Positions 11,588 through 17,441 of a stretch of DNA of 17,441 nucleotides are shown piece after piece. How positions within the stretch are numbered: position 1 is the stretch's first letter; every line of letters starts with the position of its first letter. The position numbers were made by a program, and so were the translations under genes. The notes under the pieces were generated by a model. It was given only the letters and a program-made list of their open reading frames with translations. It did no database searches and was not told the origin of the DNA. This DNA is from an uncultured Blautia sp. (GTDB taxonomy: Bacteria > Bacillota > Clostridia > Lachnospirales > Lachnospiraceae): NCBI GenBank assembly GCA_900549015.1, contig URMH01000052.1, positions 1 to 17,441 on the forward strand. The letters run 5' to 3'.

Positions 11588-12332
11588 ATCTGCTTTCTGA
11601 AAGCTCTTTTATAATTTTGCAGCCGTGCGCATACAAGGAGATGTGGATTCCTTTTCCCACATCAAGAAAACGCGCCGTTCCTGTAGATGTATCCACTCCT
11701 ACCGGCACAATCGTAGCGGAAGTCTCAGCCGGCATAACCGATTCGTCTACCAGGTAAGAAATTCCGGTCTGTTTAATCGTTTCCCATACATCTTCATCCG
11801 CGTCTTTTAAATAAAGAAAAAGTATCAGGCATAAATTTCTTCCCTTCCGTTCCCGGGAATTAAAATACTCAATTTCTCTTTCTATCGTCTCTTCCACATC
11901 TGTGCAGGTTACGCATCGCACATAATAATGTATAAAATCTTTCGAAAAATAAAATTTTTTCTTCCAATAATACTCTCCCTCTGTTTTTGTAAATTTCCTG
12001 CTCTCAAAGCGTTTTTCAATCTCGCCTCTGCTCATGCCGGACATCTGGAAAAGCGTTCTTTTTTCATTTTTTTCCCATTCTTTTACCGCCTCGTACCCTA
12101 TCAGATCAGGCGCCGACTTATATATCAGCCAAATTGCGCAAATGCTGCAAAGCAGCATGAAAATTATGCCGCCCCATTGAACCCATTCCGGCGATTCCTT
12201 TGCCGAACAGGCTGCTATCAAAACGACAAAGCCCAATACACCCACAACTATGGCAAGGAGAAACATTTTCTTTGATTTTTTTATATTCTGCTTCTCCTCT
12301 TCTGTCAGGTTTTCATTATGATCTGCATTCAT
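11586..12332 (-). CDS. Hypothetical membrane protein with two N-terminal helices
   Basis: I do not recognise this 248-aa protein. It has a charged N terminus (ENLTEEEKQNIKKSKK), two hydrophobic segments at about residues 23-43 and 53-72, then a soluble region of about 175 residues with mixed charge, including a KKFYFSKDFIHYYVRCVTC stretch and several beta-prone segments such as ATIVPVGVDTSTGTARFLDV near residue 207. This topology suggests a small membrane-anchored protein with a cytoplasmic or exposed domain. The ATG at 12332 has AAAGGAG 10 bases upstream and its own extended -10 promoter. It is monocistronic between two terminators, so its context gives no function. Confidence 0.8.
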   Translation of the reverse strand: MNADHNENLTEEEKQNIKKSKKMFLLAIVVGVLGFVVLIAACSAKESPEWVQWGGIIFMLLCSICAIWLIYKSAPDLIGYEAVKEWEKNEKRTLFQMSGMSRGEIEKRFESRKFTKTEGEYYWKKKFYFSKDFIHYYVRCVTCTDVEETIEREIEYFNSRERKGRNLCLILFLYLKDADEDVWETIKQTGISYLVDESVMPAETSATIVPVGVDTSTGTARFLDVGKGIHISLYAHGCKIIKELSESR

Positions 12333-12347
12333 GATTCTTCTGTCTCC

Positions 12348-12371
12348 TTTCTCTTTTCTCTTTTCTCTTCC
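12348..12371. repeat. Short polypyrimidine tandem repeat
   Basis: About three copies of a 7-bp unit TTTTCTC on the plus strand, giving an AG-rich stretch in the 5' leader of the 11586-12332 gene. The copies run together without spacers. This may simply be a low-complexity purine-rich leader. Confidence 0.5.
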
Positions 12372-12391
12372 CCATCTCAGATAATTAATTC

Positions 12392-12397
12392 ATTATA
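12392..12397 (-). promoter_or_regulatory. Promoter -10 of the hypothetical membrane protein gene
   Basis: A TATAAT with extended TGG on the minus strand (12397-12392), about 60 nt before the ATG at 12332. The -35 is poor (TGATTT at 17 bp), but direct repeats overlap that region and may recruit an activator. Confidence 0.55.
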
Positions 12398-12404
12398 CCA
12401 TTTA

Positions 12405-12434
12405 TTTTGTGTAAAATCATCTGTTTTGTGTAAA
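12405..12434 (-). repeat. Two direct 11-bp repeats upstream of the -10
   Basis: Minus-strand TTTACACAAAA occurs at 12434-12424 and 12415-12405, 19 bases apart, covering the -35 region of the membrane protein gene. Close to two helical turns of spacing would fit same-face binding of a regulator. No known binding protein is assigned. Confidence 0.45.
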
Positions 12435-12442
12435 TATTAACC

Positions 12443-12473
12443 AAAAATATACCCCAGCAATTCTTTGCCAGGG
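12443..12473 (-). terminator. Intrinsic terminator of the DUF454-ABC operon
   Basis: CCCTGGCAA (12473-12465) pairs with TTGCTGGGG (12460-12452) across an AGAA loop, 9 bp including two G-U pairs, then TATATTTTT. It starts 6 bases after the stop of the CydC-like gene. Confidence 0.75.
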
Positions 12474-12479
12474 CAATTA

Positions 12480-14150
12480 TCACGAAATTCTTCCGTTTTC
12501 CATTTCATATACTACGTCAGCGAGATTCATCGTTGATTCTCTGTGAGAGACAAGAACGATTGTCTTATCTTTTCGGGATTCCTTTAACGCTTTCAGAATC
12601 ATTCCTTCATTTAAAGAATCCAGATTGCTTGTGGGCTCATCTAAAAGAAGGAACGGCGCATCATGAAGAAAAGCTCTTGCGATTCCAATCCTCTGCTTCT
12701 CCCCTCCCGACAAAGTATCTCCAAGCTCTCCTGCTTCTGTTTCATAACCTTTTGGAAGACTCATAATAAAGTCATGAACAGCCGCTTTCTTTGCCGCTTC
12801 CTGAATTTCCTCCAAAGATGCTCCCGGTTTTCCCACCGCAATATTATTCGCAAGAGAATCGTGGAAAAGATACGTTTCCTGTGTTACATAAGATTCCATA
12901 TTTCTTAAATCCTGTGTGTTTACTTCTTTTATATTCTTTCCCGAAATGGAAACGGTTCCCCGTTCTGCGTCCCAGAAACGCATAAGAAGCCTTAAAAGTG
13001 TGGACTTTCCAGAACCACTCGCTCCGTGAATGCCCACAACCTTGCCTTTTGGGAAAGAAATGGTATAATCCTTTAAGATTTCTTCTTCCTCATAAGAAAA
13101 GCTCACACCTTCCGCTTTTGCCCCTTTAAACACAGTCGCTTCTTTTCCCTCTGTTTCTTTTACCTGAGGCGTTTCCTCCAAAAGAGAAAGAACTCTTTCT
13201 CCACTGGCAAGCGTCTGATTCAGATTATTAGACAGATTGGAAAGAGCCACTACCGGTCCAAAAGATCCCATCATGCCCATGACAGAAAGAATCATTTCCT
13301 GATACGTTACATTTCCATTTTCATAATTCCAGAGCATAAAAAACAGCATCACAAAAGAAAACAATAAAATAAAGAAATTGGTCAGGGAGCTTTGGAATGC
13401 TTCATGACGATTCAGTTTTTTCTGCATTTCTCCTAACTGATACGATTTCTTTTTCATTTTTTCTGTCCGCTCTTTTCCCTGGTGGAACTGAATGGTTTCA
13501 TCTAAACCGCGAAGAGAATCCAGAATAAAACTGTTTAATTCTCCAAAAGAATCCCGAAACTCCATACCGTCATCTGCTCCGGCTTTCCCATTAAAAAGAG
13601 GAAGTACTGCACCAATTATTACATATGCCGCAAACGCTATAATGCCTGCCGGCAGATATTGTTTTCCTATAAACGCAACCATAATGCCCGATGTAAAAAT
13701 CGCTATCGCGATCGGAGAAATGGTGTGTGCATAAAACACCTCCAAAAGCTCAATATCTGTGGTGATCACAGATATTAAATTTCCTCTTTCCCGCCCTTCC
13801 AGTTTTGCAGGACAAAGCTTTCGAAGAGCTGCAAACACTTTGTGACGGATAACAGCCAGAAGCTTAAACGCAATAAAATGATTACAGTACTGTTCTCCAT
13901 AATGAAGAATCCCGCGCAAAACAGCCAAAAGCAATAAGATAACAGCCAGTTTTCCAACAGAATAAACATTTTCCTCAAAAATATGCCCCAGAAGACCATA
14001 CCCGGCAACTACTGTGAGAAAAATAGCGCACAAATATCCAAGGACTCCCAGAAAAACAGCGGCACACATGATCGGTATCAGCGGCTTTACAAGCCCTGTA
14101 AGCTGCCTCATAATCGCAATCCCTTTTCTTCGTTTCTTCTCTTCTCTCAT
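12480..14150 (-). CDS. ABC exporter half-transporter, CydC-like (permease fused to ATPase)
   Basis: The 556-aa half-transporter has about six membrane helices in residues 20-300 and one ATP-binding domain in the C-terminal third: Walker A GASGSGKST, intact Q-loop (VTQETYLF), signature LSGGE, and Walker B FLLLDEPTSNLD with a final H-loop (SHRE). It resembles CydC but no cydAB oxidase or thiol-export genes are nearby, so the substrate is unknown. The start at 14150 overlaps the stop of the partner gene by four bases (ATGA); a second in-frame ATG at 14111 with its own AAAAGGGA is possible and would remove 13 basic residues. With the CydD-like gene it should form a heterodimer; heme, thiol or iron-related cargo are candidates only. 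Confidence 0.87.
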   Translation of the reverse strand: MREEKKRRKGIAIMRQLTGLVKPLIPIMCAAVFLGVLGYLCAIFLTVVAGYGLLGHIFEENVYSVGKLAVILLLLAVLRGILHYGEQYCNHFIAFKLLAVIRHKVFAALRKLCPAKLEGRERGNLISVITTDIELLEVFYAHTISPIAIAIFTSGIMVAFIGKQYLPAGIIAFAAYVIIGAVLPLFNGKAGADDGMEFRDSFGELNSFILDSLRGLDETIQFHQGKERTEKMKKKSYQLGEMQKKLNRHEAFQSSLTNFFILLFSFVMLFFMLWNYENGNVTYQEMILSVMGMMGSFGPVVALSNLSNNLNQTLASGERVLSLLEETPQVKETEGKEATVFKGAKAEGVSFSYEEEEILKDYTISFPKGKVVGIHGASGSGKSTLLRLLMRFWDAERGTVSISGKNIKEVNTQDLRNMESYVTQETYLFHDSLANNIAVGKPGASLEEIQEAAKKAAVHDFIMSLPKGYETEAGELGDTLSGGEKQRIGIARAFLHDAPFLLLDEPTSNLDSLNEGMILKALKESRKDKTIVLVSHRESTMNLADVVYEMENGRIS

Positions 14151-15895
14151 TCTGCCACCGCCTTTCTCTTTTTCATACTGTAGGCTTCCAGCTCTTTCTG
14201 ACTGCAGAAAAGCTTCTTATATGCCCCTTCCTGTTCTATCAGTTTCTCGTGTGTTCCAAACTGCACGATTTTCCCTTTTTCCATCATATAAATCCTGTCG
14301 CTTTCCATTACATTTGCCAGTCTGTGAGAAATCAGAAGCACTGTTTTTGTTTTGGAAAGCATACGGATAACTTCCATGATCATTTCTTCGCTTTCCATAT
14401 CAATATTCGAAGTAGCCTCATCAAAAATATACACCGGCGTATCATGTAAAAGAGCCCTTGCCATCGCAAGCCTCTGTCTCTGTCCTCCGGAAAAATTGCT
14501 GCCGCGTTCCAGCACAGGCGTATCCAGTCCTTTTTGCGACTTTATAAATCCATAAAGATTTACCTGTTTTAATACTTCTTCCATCTCTTTTTCCGAAGCG
14601 TCTTTTTTCCCCATTCTTAAATTGTCGCGAACCGTTCCTTTAAAAAGATAGCTGTTGTGACCTACAAACGTAATATGTTCCATCAGACTTTTTTCTGAAA
14701 TATCACAAAGTTCCTGTCCCTGAATTTTAACACTGCCTTTGTAATTTTTATTTCTTCCCATCAAAATTCCCGCAATGGTACTCTTTCCACAGCCGGATAC
14801 GCCCACAACAGAAAGAAAACTTCCCGCAGGCAGATCCATAGATACATTTTTGAGGATTTCCCTTTTCTTCTCGTAGGAAAACTGTACATTTGTGAGAGAA
14901 ATTGAAATTTCTCCCTCTGCCAGGGACTTCTTTTCCCCTTCTTCCTCCGGCAAATCCAGAAGAGCAAAAATTTTATCACTTGCCGCCATTCCATTCATTG
15001 CAATATGGAAAAACGATCCCAGAAGGCGAAGAGGAATAAAAAACTCTGATGCCAGCAGAATGATCATAAACGTTCCTACGAAAGCTACGTTTCCTTTTGC
15101 AAACTCGGAAATCGCCGCAATCATACCTGCCGCAGCCCCTCCGTACGCGATCATGTCCATCACGCTTGTAGAATTTAACTGCATGGTGAGAACCTTCATG
15201 GTAATCTGACGGAAACGCTGGGATTCCCGATCCATTTCCTCTGCCTTCTGCTCATCTGCCTGATAAATTTTCAGCGTGGTAAGACCCTGAAGATTTTCCA
15301 GAAATGAATCTCCCAGCTCTGTATAAATCCCCCAGTATTTATTCAAAAGTTTTTTTGCCAGTTTCTGCACGGCAATAATAGAAGCAGGAATCAGCGGCAC
15401 ACAGATCAGGAGGATCAGGCTTGCCTTTATATTGATAAAAGAAAGAACAAAAAATAACGTGACAGGAGCCAGTAAACTGTAAAAAAACTGAGATAAATAC
15501 TTTCCAAAGTAAATCTCAAGCTGCTCCACACCTTCTGCTGCCATCTGCACCACCTCAGAAGTTGCCGCATTTTCTCTGTAGGACGCACCCATTCTTAACA
15601 GCTTTTCATAAATCTTTTCTCTTAAAATCCCTTTTACATCTGCGCTTGCTCTGTAAGAAGAAAAAGCAGCCTGTCTGTCCGAAAAGAACCGAAGCAGCAT
15701 AGCCGCCGCAACAAAAGCCCCGCCCAGGAGTATATATTGTTCTGACAGTTCTTTATTTAAGGTTTTTTCCAGAAGAAAAGAGACCGTCCCCACCATAATA
15801 ATCTGACAAAGAAGGGACAGCCACTTCCACATTACCTGGAAAACAATATGCCGTTTCGCATGAGCCAATAATTGAATCAATCTTTTCTTAATCAT
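14147..15895 (-). CDS. ABC exporter half-transporter, CydD-like (partner)
   Basis: The 582-aa protein (start MIKKRLIQLLAHAKRH at 15895, AAAGGA site 8 bases upstream) has the CydD-like N terminus with SADVKGILREKIYEKLLRMG near residue 80-100 and EFFIPLRLLGSFFHIAMNGM near residue 290. The ATPase domain has Walker A GVSGCGKST, signature FSGGQRQRLAMARALL and Walker B VYIFDEATSNID. The usual Q-loop glutamine reads histidine (FVGHNSYLF), which hints at an uneven pair of ATP sites. I rejected the in-frame ATG at 15970 because the gene start overlaps the stop of the upstream DUF454 gene in a TCATGA context. Lengths fit CydD-type halves. The ATGA couplings on both sides imply equimolar synthesis of the pair. 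Confidence 0.88.
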   Translation of the reverse strand: MIKKRLIQLLAHAKRHIVFQVMWKWLSLLCQIIMVGTVSFLLEKTLNKELSEQYILLGGAFVAAAMLLRFFSDRQAAFSSYRASADVKGILREKIYEKLLRMGASYRENAATSEVVQMAAEGVEQLEIYFGKYLSQFFYSLLAPVTLFFVLSFINIKASLILLICVPLIPASIIAVQKLAKKLLNKYWGIYTELGDSFLENLQGLTTLKIYQADEQKAEEMDRESQRFRQITMKVLTMQLNSTSVMDMIAYGGAAAGMIAAISEFAKGNVAFVGTFMIILLASEFFIPLRLLGSFFHIAMNGMAASDKIFALLDLPEEEGEKKSLAEGEISISLTNVQFSYEKKREILKNVSMDLPAGSFLSVVGVSGCGKSTIAGILMGRNKNYKGSVKIQGQELCDISEKSLMEHITFVGHNSYLFKGTVRDNLRMGKKDASEKEMEEVLKQVNLYGFIKSQKGLDTPVLERGSNFSGGQRQRLAMARALLHDTPVYIFDEATSNIDMESEEMIMEVIRMLSKTKTVLLISHRLANVMESDRIYMMEKGKIVQFGTHEKLIEQEGAYKKLFCSQKELEAYSMKKRKAVAE

Positions 15896-16284
15896 GATAC
15901 CGTTCCTTTCGCTGTTTTTATTCGCACAAAAAAGTACCAGAAATGCCACACCCATACTGCCGTAAGACAAATTCTTCCTGCCGGAGCATTTTTCATAAAA
16001 AGAAATCCGATCATCATTAACGCAGTAACCGTTCCGAAAATGCAGATTTTTGCCCCTGCTGACAGGGAGCGCTCCTCCACAAAACTTTCCAGGTGTTTTT
16101 TATAAAGCGCTGTCTTTTTAAACCAGGCATATAGTTTTTCTGAGCTTTTTGCAAAACAGAATGCCGTTCCCATATAAAAAGGAACGGTGGGCAAAACAGG
16201 AAGCACAACGCCCAGAGTACCGGTTCCAAAACAAACAAAGCCAAGAATCATCCAGAAAATTTTCATCATCCTTTTATGTCGCAT
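15892..16284 (-). CDS. DUF454 (YbaN-like) small membrane protein
   Basis: The 130-aa protein carries the DUF454 pattern FWMILGFVCFGTGTLGVVLP (10-29), then LPTVPFYMGTAFCFAKSSEKLYAWF (31-55). It has a further helix pair near residues 80-125. Four hydrophobic segments predict an inner membrane protein of unknown function; family members are often found next to ABC or heme- and iron-related genes, which is association not proof. AAGGAG 8 bases before the ATG sets the start. It is the first gene of the operon and overlaps the CydD-like start by four bases. Confidence 0.85.
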   Translation of the reverse strand: MRHKRMMKIFWMILGFVCFGTGTLGVVLPVLPTVPFYMGTAFCFAKSSEKLYAWFKKTALYKKHLESFVEERSLSAGAKICIFGTVTALMMIGFLFMKNAPAGRICLTAVWVWHFWYFFVRIKTAKGTVS

Positions 16285-16301
16285 CGCTTCTTCTCCTTTT
16301 A

Positions 16302-16331
16302 GTTAGTTTCATCTAATTAGTTTTGGCTAAC
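16302..16331 (-). promoter_or_regulatory. Tandem operator of the DUF454-ABC operon
   Basis: Two adjacent copies of TTAGTTT-NNN-CTAA (16303-16316 and 16317-16330), each an interrupted palindrome TTAG-N6-CTAA, form together a 30-bp inverted repeat GTTAG...CTAATTAG...CTAAC. It covers the predicted transcription start. DtxR/IdeR boxes use TTAG/CTAA half-sites, and some TetR or MarR sites look similar, so an iron or heme regulator is plausible. The regulator gene is not in the window. Confidence 0.65.
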
Positions 16332-16333
16332 TC

Positions 16334-16362
16334 AGTATGTAAAAATATTTTCCCGTTGTCAA
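16334..16362 (-). promoter_or_regulatory. Promoter of the DUF454-ABC operon
   Basis: Minus-strand TTGACA (16362-16357), a 17-bp spacer and CATACT (16339-16334). The start would be near 16327, inside the tandem operator, so the operator protein should repress. Confidence 0.75.
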
Positions 16363-16420
16363 TCAGATTTTTCAGAGTTGTTAAATTTTAAACGATTTTG
16401 AAAAAACAGAATTTTTTTTG

Positions 16421-16448
16421 TTGATTTCTTGTAGCAAATATGTATAAT
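16421..16448 (+). promoter_or_regulatory. Promoter of pckA
   Basis: TTGATT (16421-16426), 16-bp spacer, TATAAT (16443-16448). The start near 16455 gives a leader of about 95 nt. Confidence 0.7.
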
Positions 16449-16455
16449 ATAGATT

Positions 16456-16517
16456 AGAAGTGCTACTTTCACTTCTTTCAGAACGGATAGAAGCACCTGC
16501 TTTTTCCAGGTGTGCTT
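16456..16517 (+). ncRNA. Two hairpins in the pckA 5' leader
   Basis: AGAAGTG (16456-16462) pairs with CACTTCT (16470-16476), and AAGCACCTG (16491-16499) with CAGGTG-GCTT (16507-16517, 2-nt bulge). No T tract follows, so this is likely mRNA-stabilising or regulatory structure instead of a terminator. Confidence 0.45.
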
Positions 16518-16550
16518 ATCTTAATTAAAAAGAAAAGAGGTACATGTAAG

Positions 16551-17441
16551 ATGGCAGAAATGAATTTAACCAAGTATGGCATCACAGGAACAACTGAAAT
16601 CGTTCACAACCCTTCTTATGAATTGTTATTCGCTGAGGAAACAAAACCTGAGCTTGAAGGCTTCGAAAAAGGTCAGGAAAGTGAACTGGGCGCTGTTAAC
16701 GTTAAGACTGGCGTTTACACAGGCCGTTCTCCTAAAGACAAATTTATCGTTATGGACGAAAATTCCAAAGATACTGTATGGTGGACTTCTGACGAATACA
16801 AAAACGACAATCACCCAGCATCCCAGGAAGCATGGGATACTGTAAAAGACCTTGCATTAAAAGAGCTCTCCAATAAAAAACTCTACGTTGTAGACGCATT
16901 CTGCGGTGCCAACAAAGATACACGTATGGCAATCCGTTTTATTGTGGAAGTAGCTTGGCAGGCTCATTTTGTTACAAATATGTTCATTCAGCCAACAGCA
17001 GAAGAGCTTGAGAACTTTGAGCCTGACTTCATCGTATACAATGCTTCTAAAGCAAAAGTTGAAAACTTCAAAGAGTTAGGATTAAACTCTGAGACAGCAG
17101 TTATGTTCAACATCACAAGCCGCGAGCAGGTTATTGTAAACACATGGTACGGCGGAGAAATGAAGAAAGGTATGTTCTCCATGATGAACTACTACCTTCC
17201 ATTAAAAGGAATCGCTTCCATGCACTGCTCTGCAAACACAGACTTAAACGGCGAAAACACAGCAATCTTCTTCGGTCTTTCCGGAACAGGAAAAACTACA
17301 CTTTCCACAGACCCGAAACGTCTTCTTATCGGTGATGACGAGCACGGCTGGGATGACAATGGTGTATTCAACTTCGAAGGCGGATGCTATGCAAAAGTTA
17401 TCGACCTTGACAAAGAGTCTGAGCCAGACATCTACAATGCA
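16551..17441 (+). CDS. pckA: Phosphoenolpyruvate carboxykinase (ATP), N-terminal 297 codons (cut by window edge)
   Basis: The open frame from the ATG at 16551 runs to the window end without a stop. It converts oxaloacetate and ATP to PEP, CO2 and ADP; in gut anaerobes it often works in reverse, fixing CO2. Visible: the N-terminal YGITGTTEIVHNPSYELLF (about residues 8-26), the substrate-binding TGRSPKDKFIV near residue 58-68, the catalytic FFGLSGTGKTTLS P-loop at about residue 241-253, and the kinase-2 LIGDDEHGWDDNGVFNFEGGC region after it. All characteristic ATP-type residues seen up to the cut are present. Start is supported by AGAGG 10 bases upstream. The C-terminal third is outside the window. 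Confidence 0.96.
   Translation, partial: MAEMNLTKYGITGTTEIVHNPSYELLFAEETKPELEGFEKGQESELGAVNVKTGVYTGRSPKDKFIVMDENSKDTVWWTSDEYKNDNHPASQEAWDTVKDLALKELSNKKLYVVDAFCGANKDTRMAIRFIVEVAWQAHFVTNMFIQPTAEELENFEPDFIVYNASKAKVENFKELGLNSETAVMFNITSREQVIVNTWYGGEMKKGMFSMMNYYLPLKGIASMHCSANTDLNGENTAIFFGLSGTGKTTLSTDPKRLLIGDDEHGWDDNGVFNFEGGCYAKVIDLDKESEPDIYNA

Noticed and set aside
12480..15895. Assigning the ABC pair as authentic CydDC of cytochrome bd oxidase
   Set aside because: No cydAB nearby, an odd Q-loop, and an operator suggesting metal or heme control; only the resemblance is supported.
15896..15970. ATG at 15970 as the start of the CydD-like gene
   Set aside because: It overlaps the upstream DUF454 reading frame by 79 bases, whereas the ATG at 15895 has a TCATGA coupling and a good ribosome binding site.

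Overview
The window looks like chromosomal DNA of an anaerobic low-to-mid GC Firmicute, most likely family Lachnospiraceae. That rests on the gene families, strong GAGGTG/AGGAGG ribosome binding sites, A/T-rich TTGACA-17-TATAAT promoters, and the mix of an ethanolamine/propanediol-type microcompartment, a CptIN/ToxIN-like element and DUF454-ABC genes. The species cannot be named from the sequence alone. I see no tRNA, rRNA, insertion sequence or CRISPR array.

Layout: (1) 1-2036, minus strand: a housekeeping operon yicC-gmk-rpoZ-rimO, the last gene cut by the window edge, with a clear promoter at 2085-2113. (2) 2197-5515, plus strand: rqcH and an ABC-F ATPase of YkpA/YbiT type, 7 bases apart, both ribosome-linked, closed by a bidirectional terminator. 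(3) 5589-6230, minus: a stand-alone PduL-type phosphotransacylase. (4) 6326-10031, minus: the accessory core. In transcription order it holds a 173-aa protein that looks like the N-terminal piece of a larger protein, a type III toxin-antitoxin locus (repeat RNA, terminator, ToxN/AbiQ-like toxin), then an Lsa-type antibiotic-resistance ABC-F gene behind a leader of about 350 nt, and a TraX-like membrane protein translationally coupled to it. (5) 10204-11559, plus: a satellite microcompartment operon with two EutS/PduU-type shell proteins and an EutP/PduV-type GTPase. (6) 11586-12332, minus: an unknown two-helix membrane protein. (7) 12480-16284, minus: an operon of a DUF454 (YbaN-like) protein and a CydD/CydC-like heterodimeric ABC exporter, coupled by two ATGA overlaps and preceded by a striking tandem operator. 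(8) 16551-end, plus: the first 297 codons of an ATP-dependent PEP carboxykinase gene, pckA.

The most interesting stretch is 8550-9502. The ABC-F leader has an extended -10 promoter, a 7-codon open reading frame with a near-perfect ribosome binding site (MFNFFCR), and three mutually exclusive pairings that fit drug-sensing, ribosome-mediated transcription attenuation: an anti-antiterminator inside the leader peptide, an antiterminator, and an intrinsic terminator. A second hairpin sits just upstream of the ABC-F ribosome binding site. Directly upstream, the toxin-antitoxin RNA has two 39-nt repeats whose few differences include one compensatory base-pair change, which supports a folded repeat. 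The toxin itself seems shorter than its family at the C terminus. All functional statements are from sequence reading and family knowledge; no search or folding program was run.
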